The notes below the pieces were generated by a model. The model did not search any database and was not told the DNA's origin. It was given only the letters and a program-made list of their open reading frames with translations. From the NCBI GenBank assembly GCA_947459205.1, contig CANHCR010000025.1, forward strand, positions 1 through 34,006: a DNA stretch of 34,006 nt, read 5' to 3'. The DNA is from Caryophanales bacterium (GTDB lineage Bacteria > Bacillota > Bacilli > Paenibacillales > CANHCR01). Positions within the stretch are counted from its first letter, which is position 1. The number at the start of each line of letters is the position of its first letter. Both the position numbers and the translations under genes were made by a program. Shown one piece after another: positions 1 through 8,544 of this stretch.

Positions 1-2158
1 GCTTACGGCCATCGTCCTGATACAAATCGGAACTTCCTGCCACACGCTTCGCCAAATCAGAAATATGTCCCCCGTCACCGCGCACCACTTTGCGAACTGT
101 GTCACGGAACTTATCTTGCCACTCTGCATACGCATTCGTGCCGCTGCCTGGGAAATTACCGACTTGGTAACTGTTTTCGCCACCAGCCGCCCACGGCTCA
201 GCAATATGTTTCACATTCGGGAATTCTTTCAAAATGCGAGCCAATACGGAATTGTTTTTGTCATAATTAAATGCACCGTGCTCGATTGTGTTTCCAAGTA
301 CGGACGCCAAGTCATAGCGGAATCCGTCAATTTTCATCTCATCAATCCAATAGCGCAGTGAGTCAATAATAAACTGCTCGCCCTTCGGATTGGCAACGTT
401 AAAAGTACTAGTACAACCAGTAATATCATAGTAACTGTCGAGTGTCGTTGGGTCAGCGCCCGACGATTTGAGAGAATAGTAGGAAATATTATCGATACCG
501 CGGAAATTGATGTACGGCGCGTTGGTGATGCCCATGTTCGGTACAAGTCCGCCTTCACCGGTGTGGTTGTAGACGACGTCGATGATGACTTCCATGCCAG
601 CATCGTGAATCGCTTTCACCATGTCTTTAAACTCATGAACTGGAGCAACGCCCGTTCGGTTCACTGCATATTTAGTATCCGGCGCAAAGAAGTTAACCGT
701 CATGTAACTCCAATATGCACCGCCGTTGCTGTCGCGAATATCGTTCGCCGACTCATGTATGGGCAAAAATTCAACGGAAGTAACGCCAAGTTCCTTAAGA
801 TGATCTAGTTTCTGTGCAAAACCTTTATAGGTCCCCGGATTAGCCACACCCGAACTTTTGTCAGCTGTATACCCTTTGACATGCACCTCATAAACAATCG
901 TATCTTGCCATGGAATGCTCACGCGGCGATCGATAGGGCCTTTGTACGATTCGGGATCGTAAACGATTGATTTTGGCGCAATCGCAATGGTGTCGATTTG
1001 ACGAAATCCTGCACCGGAGATATATTTCTTGTCGCTCATCTCTGGGTCATGGCTAACCGCACGTGCGTACGGGTCATTCAGCAACTTATTCGGATTGAAG
1101 CGATTGCCAGCCTTGTCCACGTCCGTTTTGAAGCCGAATTCAGTGCCTGGACGCCACTCTGTATGATAAGTAAAGTTCGGTCCCCATACGCGTAGTCCGT
1201 AGTAAAGGCCACCATTGTAAGTCATCTCTGGATCGTTCATCGCATCGACGACCCAATTAAATCCGCCGAGCGTTTCATTCGGTTGCTTGATCAAATCGAG
1301 CACTTTGTACGCTCTACCATGAGCCGGATCCGACTTACCAAAAATCCAAACCTGCATTTTCGTTGCATATTTGGACCAAACGACAAACCGTGTGCCGAGT
1401 GCCGCATTGCTGTTGTTTTTCAAAATCGTCGATCCGTCTTTCAAACCGATGATGTTCGTCTGAGTGTTACGCTTCGTCAAACCTTTTACTTCACGAGTCA
1501 ATACGACTTGATTCGTTTTGCTGCGCGCAATGATGCGAACCTTGCCGTTTGTCGTGTCTGGTTGGGATGTCAAATTTAACGAGAAGAGGAACGCAGTTCT
1601 TCCGCTCACCGCATTTTGTGTTGCAGTTGGCGTCGCAGGATAAGGTTGATTGTCACGCGAGTAGTACACTTCGAGTTTCGTAATCGCCGGGTTGTACACT
1701 TCCGTGCGCACGTTGATGAAGTTGTTGTAGTTCATGTTGTTGCGTGGCTCCAACACGACCATGCTCGCATTGCTCTGTGTTTCAGCGTTCGTGCGAACGA
1801 TCAACGACTTGCTCGAAGTCGACATGTTTTTACCGACATCTGTTGCTTTTACCGTGTAGCGATAGTTCGAATTCGGCATCAGACCCGTATCCGTATACTT
1901 CGTACCAAAACTGACTTCGCCCACTTTGACGCCATTACGATAAATATGATAGCGATCGATACCGAAGTTATCGACAGAATCTTTCCATGAAAGTGAGATT
2001 GAGGTTGTCGTTTTGGCTGGTGATGTAAGCGCTGTCGGTGCTTGCGGCGGTTGTTTGTCACTTTTCACCACATTTGCGAACGCACTAAACGAACTGAGCG
2101 GCAACCCGAAACATAAACTGATAATGAGACTGACTAGAATGGGACGATACCACTTCAC
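1..2158 (-). CDS. Secreted isoamylase (glycogen/starch debranching enzyme) with FN3 domain, 3' truncated
   Basis: The product resembles Pseudomonas-type isoamylase, which hydrolyses alpha-1,6 branches of glycogen and amylopectin outside the cell. The chosen GTG start at 2158 follows GGAGGA at normal spacing and begins a signal peptide (basic VKWYR, hydrophobic core, likely cut after SAFA). Residues about 40-125 form a fibronectin-III domain (SISLSWKDSVDNFGIDRYHIYR). An E-set region and a GH13 barrel follow. Barrel motifs visible are VEFLPIHE, DVVYNHTGEGG, the nucleophile in DGFRYDLAS (Asp near residue 616) and the acid/base in AEPW (Glu near 654). The third catalytic Asp lies beyond the window edge; 719 codons are present, open to base 2. 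Family assignment rests on close motif agreement with isoamylase as I recall it. A pullulanase-like GH13 enzyme is the alternative. The gene appears to be transcribed alone; the 126 bp upstream are AT-rich with no clear promoter. Confidence 0.88.
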   Translation of the reverse strand, partial: MKWYRPILVSLIISLCFGLPLSSFSAFANVVKSDKQPPQAPTALTSPAKTTTSISLSWKDSVDNFGIDRYHIYRNGVKVGEVSFGTKYTDTGLMPNSNYRYTVKATDVGKNMSTSSKSLIVRTNAETQSNASMVVLEPRNNMNYNNFINVRTEVYNPAITKLEVYYSRDNQPYPATPTATQNAVSGRTAFLFSLNLTSQPDTTNGKVRIIARSKTNQVVLTREVKGLTKRNTQTNIIGLKDGSTILKNNSNAALGTRFVVWSKYATKMQVWIFGKSDPAHGRAYKVLDLIKQPNETLGGFNWVVDAMNDPEMTYNGGLYYGLRVWGPNFTYHTEWRPGTEFGFKTDVDKAGNRFNPNKLLNDPYARAVSHDPEMSDKKYISGAGFRQIDTIAIAPKSIVYDPESYKGPIDRRVSIPWQDTIVYEVHVKGYTADKSSGVANPGTYKGFAQKLDHLKELGVTSVEFLPIHESANDIRDSNGGAYWSYMTVNFFAPDTKYAVNRTGVAPVHEFKDMVKAIHDAGMEVIIDVVYNHTGEGGLVPNMGITNAPYINFRGIDNISYYSLKSSGADPTTLDSYYDITGCTSTFNVANPKGEQFIIDSLRYWIDEMKIDGFRYDLASVLGNTIEHGAFNYDKNNSVLARILKEFPNVKHIAEPWAAGGENSYQVGNFPGSGTNAYAEWQDKFRDTVRKVVRGDGGHISDLAKRVAGSSDLYQDDGRK

Positions 2159-2284
2159 AAGAAATTCCTCCGTTTGCGTGAAAATTGTTTATACATTTAA
2201 TCACTCTTACATTATCATATACGGCAAATGAATGCTACTTTCAGTAGAAATTATCATCTAAATTGTGAACATTTTATGACAATT

Positions 2285-3181
2285 TTATTTTTGATTCGTG
2301 ATGCCGAACGGAACGTGTACAGACGGCGCAAAATTCGCCACCCCTTCGATGTGTCCCACTTGATCATCGAAGAAAATATGCGGTCTGAAAATTTTCAATA
2401 CTCTTCCTTTCTCAATCCCACCTAGAAAAAACGCTTCATCAATGCGAATATTGAGGTTGCGTAAGGTCGCTACCACCCGTTCATGCGCTGGTGCCGAGCG
2501 CGCAGTACAAATCGCGACGCGGATCCGCGCCTGCGCCACCGCTTGCAATTTCGATATGCCTCGCAAAAACTTCAGCAGCGGCCCCGGCGGTAACGGTTCT
2601 TGCTTTTTCATCACTTCATGCTCAATGAACGAGTCCAACTTTCCTTGCTGATACACTTTCTCCGCTGAATCATCGGCGATAATCCCATCGAAATCGAAGG
2701 CAATCCGCAGTTCATCGTCCTCATCGTCATCCACATATTCAGTCGGATACACGCACCCTGCCGGAAAACCACGTTCCATCGCATCTTTCACATCTCCACG
2801 ATTTCCCGACAAAAACAAAGTCGCCCCGAACGAGTCCATGTACAGATAAGGATTGCGCCCGGCCGTGAAAACCGCGCGACTAATCGGCAAGCCATAATGT
2901 TGAATCGACTTGAACACACGCAACCCAGTATCCGGATCGTTTTTTGAAAGCAACACGACTTCGACAATTTTTTCGTCTGAATCCCCACCGTTCATGCGCA
3001 ACAATCGCTTGATGAGCGGAAAGGCAACGCCTGGCGGAAGCACCTCATGTTCATGTTCACGCTGATACTTGCGGTACTCTTCTTCTCCTAGGCGTTGAAA
3101 CACCGCATCCGACTCCTCCAATTGAAAAAGCGCGCTTGAGGCGACTGCCACGACAAATTTTTGTTCGATGTTAAATCCCAT
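2285..3181 (-). CDS. Cytosolic 5'-nucleotidase (PF06189-type)
   Basis: This 298-residue protein matches the 5'-nucleotidase family related to cytosolic nucleotidase I, which dephosphorylates purine or pyrimidine nucleoside monophosphates. Supporting segments are the N-terminal VVAVASSALFQLEESDAVF, the HEVLPPGVAFPLIKRLL segment, the catalytic-type FDFDGIIADDSAEKVY (HAD-like DxDxxxxDD) near residue 167, and a C-terminal FFDDQVGHIEG. There is no signal peptide or membrane segment, so it is cytoplasmic. The ATG at 3181 follows AGAGGTG at close spacing. It is divergent from the FliB-like genes and lies upstream of the isoamylase on the same strand, with 126 bp between. Substrate preference cannot be read from the sequence. 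Confidence 0.85.
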   Translation of the reverse strand: MGFNIEQKFVVAVASSALFQLEESDAVFQRLGEEEYRKYQREHEHEVLPPGVAFPLIKRLLRMNGGDSDEKIVEVVLLSKNDPDTGLRVFKSIQHYGLPISRAVFTAGRNPYLYMDSFGATLFLSGNRGDVKDAMERGFPAGCVYPTEYVDDDEDDELRIAFDFDGIIADDSAEKVYQQGKLDSFIEHEVMKKQEPLPPGPLLKFLRGISKLQAVAQARIRVAICTARSAPAHERVVATLRNLNIRIDEAFFLGGIEKGRVLKIFRPHIFFDDQVGHIEGVANFAPSVHVPFGITNQK

Positions 3182-3210
3182 ACATCATTCACCTCTTCTA
3201 TTACTATATC

Positions 3211-3224
3211 AAAAAACGCTTTCA
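3211..3224 (-). promoter_or_regulatory. Possible CcpA (cre-like) site
   Basis: On the minus strand TGAAAGCGTTTTTT matches the left half and centre of the Bacillus cre consensus (TGWAANCGNTNWCA) but misses the last two positions. It lies between the divergent nucleotidase and FliB-like genes. The match is half-site quality, so this is a weak suggestion only. Confidence 0.2.
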
Positions 3225-3249
3225 TTTACGCTTGCTTTCATCATATAAT
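3221..3249 (+). promoter_or_regulatory. Candidate sigma-A promoter for the FliB-like pair
   Basis: A perfect TATAAT at 3244-3249 is preceded at 17 bp by a weak -35 element, TTCATT (3221-3226). The start codon is 29 bp downstream, after a GAGGTG ribosome binding site at 3266-3271. No other -10 of this quality lies in the 96-bp gap. Confidence 0.4.
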
Positions 3250-3277
3250 TGTCTATATCTGACTGCGAGGTGTCTAC

Positions 3278-4495
3278 ATGAGTGGCAAGCGCTCTATTTT
3301 GATCCCCGAGTACATGCAAACATTCGCGTGTATTGGCGGGGATTGCGAGGATACGTGTTGTTCTGCATTCCAAATTGATCTAGATAAAAGAACTTTCGAT
3401 TTGTACAAAAAAATAGAAGACCCCGATTTGAGGTTCATTATATCTCGCTCGGTTAAACAATTTACTGATATTCAAACTGATAATAAGTATGCATTTATTG
3501 AAAAACAAAGCGACAATCGTTGTGCCTTTCTTACTTCTGAAAATTTATGTAAAATGCAGCAACTTAAAGGAACTGACGCACTCGGTCTCATTTGTCATAC
3601 CTATCCGCGGTTGGTGAATGTTGTTGACGGCACACCCGAACAATCAGCCTCCATCTCTTGTCCTGAAGTTGCACGGCTAGCCTTGCTAAACAAAGAAGGC
3701 ATCCGCTTTGTCGAGACAGAAATCGACGCCGATGAACGTCATAACTACGGCTTCGATATCGATACTTCGAAAAAATCTTCAGCGTTCTGGGAAGTTCGGT
3801 TGTTCTCGCTCAACACGTTACAAGATCGGCAGTATACAGTCGTTGAACGGCTTCTCATTCTCGCCATGTATTTTCAAAAAGCGGATGAAACAGTGCAAGC
3901 CGGACAAGCCGACTCCATCCCGTCGTTAACTGAAAAATATGACCATTTGTGCCAAACCGGCGCTTTCCAATCATTGGTCCAAAAACTCCCGATCAACTTG
4001 GAGTGGAAATACTCGTTGCTCGCAAAACTTCTGCTAGGTCGCGAAAATTTCCCGATCGCTAACCAACGATTTCACGAGCGTTTTTATAAAGCAATCGATG
4101 CACTCGGGCTTAATGGTCATTCCTATGAATCCCAACCATACATAACGGAACTGACGAAGTGGGAAACGATATTCACAGAAAAATATGAGTACATCTTTGA
4201 AAATTATTTGGTCAATCAAGCGTTTCGGACACTGTTTCCATTCCGTGGCTATAGCAACTTCAGCGAAGAATTCATGATGTTAGCCATACACTATGCCGCC
4301 ATTCGCTTGCTGGCAACAGGCGTAGCCTGCACCGCTCCCAATCAATTCGATGAGCATGAACTGCTCAGTTGCATGCAGTCCTATTCAAAAGAAATCGACC
4401 ACCATGCTGTCTATCTCAAATACATGTTCGATACACTAAAACTTAACGATTGTACATCAACAGCAAAACTATCTGCCATACTGAAAGGAATTTAA
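3278..4495 (+). CDS. FliB-like protein (flagellin lysine N-methylase family), copy 1
   Basis: This 405-aa protein belongs to the family annotated as flagellin lysine-N-methylase (FliB), which methylates lysine side chains on flagellin in Salmonella. The signature cysteine cluster is at the N-terminus: C18, C23, C27, C28 in FACIGGDCEDTCC. More conserved cysteines follow in NRCAFL, ENLCKM, LICHTYPRL and ISCPEVARLALL, consistent with a metal or Fe-S centre. The ATG follows GAGGTG. The stop is one base from the next gene, a paralogue of the same length class, so the two are co-transcribed. No flagellin or flagellar gene is visible here, so the true substrate is unknown. Family call is good; function is by homology only. 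Confidence 0.8.
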   Translation: MSGKRSILIPEYMQTFACIGGDCEDTCCSAFQIDLDKRTFDLYKKIEDPDLRFIISRSVKQFTDIQTDNKYAFIEKQSDNRCAFLTSENLCKMQQLKGTDALGLICHTYPRLVNVVDGTPEQSASISCPEVARLALLNKEGIRFVETEIDADERHNYGFDIDTSKKSSAFWEVRLFSLNTLQDRQYTVVERLLILAMYFQKADETVQAGQADSIPSLTEKYDHLCQTGAFQSLVQKLPINLEWKYSLLAKLLLGRENFPIANQRFHERFYKAIDALGLNGHSYESQPYITELTKWETIFTEKYEYIFENYLVNQAFRTLFPFRGYSNFSEEFMMLAIHYAAIRLLATGVACTAPNQFDEHELLSCMQSYSKEIDHHAVYLKYMFDTLKLNDCTSTAKLSAILKGI

Positions 4496-4496
4496 A

Positions 4497-5750
4497 ATGA
4501 AGAGTAAACACCAACTTCTCATTCCCGATTATATGAAATCGTTCCAATGCATCGGTCCCGATTGCGAGGATCCTTGTTGTCACGGATTCAACGTGGATAT
4601 CGACAAACAAACGTATTTGAAATATATCCATACCAAGGACAAAGAATTAAAGGCCAAATTCAACACCGTTCTGAAACTACACAAGAAAACAAAAAATGAT
4701 TTGGAATACGCCTATCTAGAATACCCGCAAAACAGCAAATGCCCGATGCTTACCGATCAGGGTTGGTGCTCAATTCAGCAAAAGCTGGGCGAAGAAGCAC
4801 TCAGTCTTACTTGTCATTCCTATCCGCGTGTGACGAACGACATCCTCAACCAGATCGAAAAGGGAGCGACCACATCTTGTCCTGAAATTGCCCGCCTTGC
4901 TTTGCTTAACAAAGATGGCATCGGCTTCGAACAATCAGAAGAGGACGACAGTGTGCGCAACGCCATCGGATTTACGATGAGTGACAAATCGCCGCTTACC
5001 CCCTACTTTTGGGATTTGCGAATTTTTACAATTGAATTGTTGCAAAACAGAACGTACACATTGAACGACCGAATGATGATCCTCGGCCTGTTTTGCCAAA
5101 AAGCAGCGGAATTGATTCAAGACAAACAATACAATGCGCTTCCTTCGTTAATCGCACAGTATAAGCATATCTATATTGAAACTGACCAATTCCGCAATTT
5201 CTCGGCAAAAATCAACAGCAAACCATTATTGCAACTGAACATTTTCAGAAAAGTATATCAAGTGACGGAAAAGATCAAAGCGACCTCCTTGAACTACGAA
5301 TCATTGCGACTGGCTGCGTTTGCTGGTTTTCAACTGAGTCCTGAAGATACAGAAAATTTCACAATCGAAACGGATGAACAGCAAGTCAATCATTATTTAC
5401 ATATCATTGAAAAGTGGCAATCCGTCATCGAAGGAGACTATGAATACATATTTGAAAATTATTTGGTGAATGCTATTTTTATCAATGTGTTTCCGCACTC
5501 CGGTTACAAAACATTAGTAGAAGAATTTATGATGATCACTGCAAAATACACTTTGATTCGCTTTATGACGTACGGTGTCGCTGAACAACTGCAAGAGCAG
5601 TTCGATGAGCACGATATCGTCTCGTGTGTGCAAGCATTCTCCAAACAACTTGAGCACAATCAGAGTTTCATCAAATACATTAACGAACAATTCGTTGCAA
5701 ACGAGTGCAACAATTTGGCGCGACTAGCTGTGCTTATCAAAACGATTTAA
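4497..5750 (+). CDS. FliB-like protein (flagellin lysine N-methylase family), copy 2
   Basis: This 417-aa paralogue of the preceding gene keeps the same N-terminal cluster at identical positions (C18, C23, C27, C28 in FQCIGPDCEDPCC). Later motifs are KCPML, GWCSIQQKLGEEALSLTCHSYPR and TSCPEIARLALLNKDGIGFE. Both proteins share the C-terminal block EYIFENYLVN, then an FDEHD/E segment with a cysteine (LLSC or IVSC), so the duplication covers the full length. The ATG starts one base after the upstream stop, with AAAGGAA just before it inside the upstream 3' end. Its own 3' end overlaps the convergent rmuC by 4 bp with no terminator between. The copies have diverged considerably, suggesting an old duplication with separate substrates or a heteromeric enzyme. 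Confidence 0.8.
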   Translation: MKSKHQLLIPDYMKSFQCIGPDCEDPCCHGFNVDIDKQTYLKYIHTKDKELKAKFNTVLKLHKKTKNDLEYAYLEYPQNSKCPMLTDQGWCSIQQKLGEEALSLTCHSYPRVTNDILNQIEKGATTSCPEIARLALLNKDGIGFEQSEEDDSVRNAIGFTMSDKSPLTPYFWDLRIFTIELLQNRTYTLNDRMMILGLFCQKAAELIQDKQYNALPSLIAQYKHIYIETDQFRNFSAKINSKPLLQLNIFRKVYQVTEKIKATSLNYESLRLAAFAGFQLSPEDTENFTIETDEQQVNHYLHIIEKWQSVIEGDYEYIFENYLVNAIFINVFPHSGYKTLVEEFMMITAKYTLIRFMTYGVAEQLQEQFDEHDIVSCVQAFSKQLEHNQSFIKYINEQFVANECNNLARLAVLIKTI

Positions 5751-6958
5751 TCCTCATCAGGCGCTAACAATTGGCCGGCTTCAGTGAGATCTAACTCCTG
5801 AACTTTGGCCAATTTTTTTTCGATTTGGCGTGTGCTGGTGCCAGCCGATTCGATGGAACGACCGGCCTCTTCGATTTTTTTCTGCGCCTTCTCGAGCAAT
5901 TGCGCGAATGAACCGAACTTCGCCTTGACTGCCCCGAGCAGTTGCCAAACTTCACTCGAGCGCTTCTGGATGGCGAGCGTGCGGAAGCCCATCTGCAAGC
6001 TGTTCAACAAAGCGGCGAGCGTCGATGGCCCGGTAATGACCACTCGATAATCACGTTGCAATTCCTCCCAAAGTCCAGGGCGCCGAAGCACTTCGGCATA
6101 CAAACCTTCGAACGGCAAAAACATTACGGCAAAGTCGGTCGTATACGGCGGATGGATATACTTGTCGCGGATTTTTTTCGCCTCAGCGCGAATCGTGGCG
6201 ACCAGCCCTTTGATTTCTTCCAGCTCCGCCTCCTTATTCCCCTCCTCCTGCGCGTGAATCAAACGCTGGTAATGTTCAATCGGGAATTTGGAGTCGATCG
6301 GCAAATAAATATAGCCTTTGCTCTCTTCTTTGGCAGGAAGCTTCACGGCGAACTCCACTCGCTCCTGACTGTTAGGTCGCACCGCTACGTTCGTTTCGTA
6401 CTGCTCGACCGCGAACGTCTGCTCCAGCAAATTCGCCAGTTGAATTTCACCCATCGTGCCGCGCGTCTTCACATTGACCAGCACTTTTTTCAAATCACCG
6501 ACGCCACTTGCTAGCGACTGCATCTCGCCAAGCCCTTTATGTACCTGCTCCAAGCGCTCGCTCACCTGCTTGAATGATTCGCCAAGTCGTTGTTCCAATG
6601 TCGACTGCAACTTTTCCTCGACCGTATTGCGCATTTGTTCTAACTTCTTGCTATTGTCCTCCTGCAACGCCGTCAACTTCTGCTCGACCGTCGTGCGCAT
6701 GCGGTCCAACTGCTGTACCAACTCGGACAACACCTTTTGTTGTTGATTGGCAATCAATTCGAGCGTCTGCAAATTGGTTTGCGACTGCTGACTGAGTGTC
6801 GTCTGCAACTCATAGCGCCCTTCGCGCGCCTGTGCGGATTGCTCGGTTCGCAATCGCTGTAACTCCTCCGAAACACGATTGCCGCGCATGAGCAAATAAA
6901 CGATACAGAGCAACGTCAAACCGTTCAAAATCACGCCAAAAATCAGCAACATTTCCAT
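5747..6958 (-). CDS. rmuC: RmuC family DNA recombination protein
   Basis: RmuC proteins are membrane-tethered, nuclease-fold proteins that limit rearrangements at inverted repeats. The 403-aa product has one N-terminal membrane helix (residues about 2-23), a long Gln/Glu-rich coiled coil (about 30-155) and the RmuC domain (about 160-375). The domain contains the family segments TRGTMGEIQLANLLEQ, YLPIDSKFPIEHYQRL, FAVMFLPFEGLYAEVLRRPG and VVITGPSTLAALLNSLQMGFRTLAIQKRS. The ATG at 6958 follows GGGGG. A TATAAT at 6989-6994 on this strand may be its -10, but no good -35 was seen. The final codons overlap the convergent FliB-like gene by 4 bp. Confidence 0.92.
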   Translation of the reverse strand: MEMLLIFGVILNGLTLLCIVYLLMRGNRVSEELQRLRTEQSAQAREGRYELQTTLSQQSQTNLQTLELIANQQQKVLSELVQQLDRMRTTVEQKLTALQEDNSKKLEQMRNTVEEKLQSTLEQRLGESFKQVSERLEQVHKGLGEMQSLASGVGDLKKVLVNVKTRGTMGEIQLANLLEQTFAVEQYETNVAVRPNSQERVEFAVKLPAKEESKGYIYLPIDSKFPIEHYQRLIHAQEEGNKEAELEEIKGLVATIRAEAKKIRDKYIHPPYTTDFAVMFLPFEGLYAEVLRRPGLWEELQRDYRVVITGPSTLAALLNSLQMGFRTLAIQKRSSEVWQLLGAVKAKFGSFAQLLEKAQKKIEEAGRSIESAGTSTRQIEKKLAKVQELDLTEAGQLLAPDED

Positions 6959-7003
6959 CTGTCAACCCCCTTTCTGCGTCCTATCGATATTATACCGAAA
7001 TGT

Positions 7004-7032
7004 TTGACGAGGTGATATGTCAATGTTATGAT
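7004..7032 (+). promoter_or_regulatory. Sigma-A promoter of queD
   Basis: TTGACG (7004-7009) and TATGAT (7027-7032) are separated by exactly 17 bp. Transcription should begin near 7039, leaving a leader of about 40 nt before the ribosome binding site GGAGGT at 7067-7072. The in-frame ATG at 7028 lies inside the -10 box, so it cannot be the start codon. No preQ1 riboswitch-like element is apparent in the short leader. Confidence 0.75.
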
Positions 7033-7081
7033 TGTTGTATGGCAAAGTTATACTAAACTTATACACGGAGGTCGATTCACA

Positions 7082-7489
7082 GTGTTTAACTACTACCCGT
7101 CCACCCCGCACCCTTACAAATATGAGTTACACAAAGACATGGATTTCTCTGCCGCGCACTTTATTCCGAAGGACGAAGCAGGCAAGTGCAAACGCATGCA
7201 CGGACATACCTATTTCGTCAACTTGACCATTGTCGGCAACGAGCTCGATGACTGCGGTTTTCTCATCGATTTCAAGTCGCTCAAAGACTTGATTCATGGC
7301 CGTTACGATCACACGTTGCTCAATGATCACCCTGAATACAAGGATGATTTTCCGACGACCGAAATGGTCGCTGAGACGATATACAAAATTACCGCTGAAT
7401 GCCTCGCCGGACGTGCCAACCAACCGAAATGCATCCAGGTCATCGTGCGTGAGACGCCGACCAGTTACGTCGTCTATCGACCTGTTTAA
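7082..7489 (+). CDS. queD: 6-carboxy-5,6,7,8-tetrahydropterin synthase (QueD-like)
   Basis: QueD converts dihydroneopterin triphosphate to 6-carboxytetrahydropterin in the synthesis of preQ0 and queuosine. The 135-aa product has the family zinc and catalytic set: H26 in FSAAH and the CxxxHGH motif C36-KRM-H40-G-H42. LIDFKSLK, DHTLLND and a late VRETPTSYVVY segment (catalytic Glu region) are also present. The GTG start at 7082 is preferred because GGAGGT precedes it by 9 bp and the upstream in-frame ATG overlaps the promoter -10. Other queuosine genes (queC, queE, queF) are not in the window, so the gene stands alone. A 6-pyruvoyl-tetrahydropterin synthase activity is the main alternative. Confidence 0.9.
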   Translation: MFNYYPSTPHPYKYELHKDMDFSAAHFIPKDEAGKCKRMHGHTYFVNLTIVGNELDDCGFLIDFKSLKDLIHGRYDHTLLNDHPEYKDDFPTTEMVAETIYKITAECLAGRANQPKCIQVIVRETPTSYVVYRPV

Positions 7490-7511
7490 TTAGCTGAACC
7501 ACATTTATAAA

Positions 7512-7533
7512 AAACGGGCAAGCTTTCCCGTTT
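7512..7533 (-). terminator. Second terminator hairpin below the sbnB-like gene
   Basis: A perfect 7-bp stem (AAACGGG 7512-7518 with CCCGTTT 7527-7533) has an 8-nt loop. On the minus strand it is followed by TTTTTTATAAA, so it best fits termination of the minus-strand unit. It could also weakly stop queD transcripts arriving from the plus strand. Confidence 0.65.
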
Positions 7534-7539
7534 GACGGC

Positions 7540-7581
7540 AAAAAATCTGGCGCAAGGCAACGTTCATTGCTTTTGCGCCAG
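7540..7581 (-). terminator. Rho-independent terminator of the diaminopropionate-like operon
   Basis: A perfect 9-bp stem, CTGGCGCAA (7547-7555) with TTGCGCCAG (7573-7581), plus an inner GCAA/TTGC pairing, is followed on the minus strand by six T residues (7545-7540). The stem overlaps the last codons of the sbnB-like gene. Together with the hairpin at 7512-7533 it makes a tandem terminator. Confidence 0.8.
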
Positions 7582-8544
7582 ACGATAGTAATATTCTGCG
7601 ATTGCAATATCATACACTGCCATCCCCATCGGCGAAAACATCACCGTCGCACGCGCCGCCGCCATATCATGCCACCGTTTCGCATCTATTCGTTCCGGCC
7701 ACTCTTGCACCAGCTTCTTAGTGCCGCCAAATTGTCGGTACCACAACTCGATGTCCGTCCCTTCACGGCACACCTCATCCCAACGATCAACCACCACAAG
7801 CGGAATTTGCTCCAAAACGCGCGGTTCATAATCACGAAGCGAGATATGCAGCAGGATTTTACCGTTCATAGGCGGTTCGACATCGATGTAACGCTCGCTT
7901 GAGGCGGTACAAGTCAGCACCACATCGGCCTGATCATACACTTCCTGCCACGATGCACACCGTTTCACTGTCATCTGCTCCCGCTCCGCCATTTCACAAA
8001 AACGCTTACACGTCTCCTCGCTCACATCGTACACGACATACTCCAGCACCCGTTCGCCATAGAGCGCATCTAGCATTTGCAAATGCATCTGGCCAATCGG
8101 ACCGCAACCGATCAAACCAACACGAAACGACCCGCTCAACCACGCCTCACACTGTTGCAAAAAACAAGCGCTCACCGCAGCCGTTCGCCTCGCACTCAGT
8201 ATACCGCTATCTACCACAGCAAGCGGCACGCCACTGTCGGCATCATTCAGTACCGTCACACTATGGGCACGCGCCAACCCGTGCGTACGATTCCCAGGAA
8301 AACTAGCAATCCACTTTAACCCTGCACGATGCACAGCACCGCCAACATACGCAGGCATTGCGATGATGCGATTGCGCCGATCACCGTAACGCAAGTATGG
8401 TTTCATCGGCTGCACAGCGTCCCCCGCCAACAAACAATCATTCACCTCAGCAACAATCGCACACAAGGCGCGCCAATCACAGCCGAGCGCCGTCAGTTCT
8501 GGTTGACGCAACGCAAGCCACTCTCCGCGCCACTCACTGCTCAT
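7564..8544 (-). CDS. SbnB-like dehydrogenase (ornithine cyclodeaminase/mu-crystallin family)
   Basis: In staphylococci SbnB oxidatively splits N-(1-amino-1-carboxyl-2-ethyl)glutamate with NAD+ to give L-2,3-diaminopropionate and 2-oxoglutarate. This 326-aa product shows the family N-terminal half (GDAVQPMKPYLRYG, HRAGLKWIASFPGN, GVPLAVVDSGILSARRTAAVSA) and a Rossmann motif VGLIGCGPIGQMHLQML, then VVLTCTASS and LLHISLRDYEP. I chose ATG 8544, overlapping the end of the sbnA-like gene by 11 bp; an upstream in-frame ATG at 8580 would lie deeper in that gene and lacks support. The adjacent SbnA-like gene makes diaminopropionate synthesis more likely than ornithine cyclodeaminase or alanine dehydrogenase activity. 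The tandem terminator follows. Confidence 0.82.
   Translation of the reverse strand: MSSEWRGEWLALRQPELTALGCDWRALCAIVAEVNDCLLAGDAVQPMKPYLRYGDRRNRIIAMPAYVGGAVHRAGLKWIASFPGNRTHGLARAHSVTVLNDADSGVPLAVVDSGILSARRTAAVSACFLQQCEAWLSGSFRVGLIGCGPIGQMHLQMLDALYGERVLEYVVYDVSEETCKRFCEMAEREQMTVKRCASWQEVYDQADVVLTCTASSERYIDVEPPMNGKILLHISLRDYEPRVLEQIPLVVVDRWDEVCREGTDIELWYRQFGGTKKLVQEWPERIDAKRWHDMAAARATVMFSPMGMAVYDIAIAEYYYRLAQKQ

Noticed and set aside
2260-2285. Inverted repeat AAATTGT/ACAATTT after the nucleotidase gene as a terminator
   Set aside because: The arms are only 7 bp and AT-rich with no following T-run, so stability is too low.
7028-7081. Upstream ATG giving a longer QueD
   Set aside because: The ATG lies within the -10 box of the promoter at 7004-7032, and the GTG at 7082 has a far better ribosome binding site.
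7033-7081. preQ1 riboswitch in the queD leader
   Set aside because: The leader is only about 40 nt and has no recognisable preQ1-I stem and A-rich tail.
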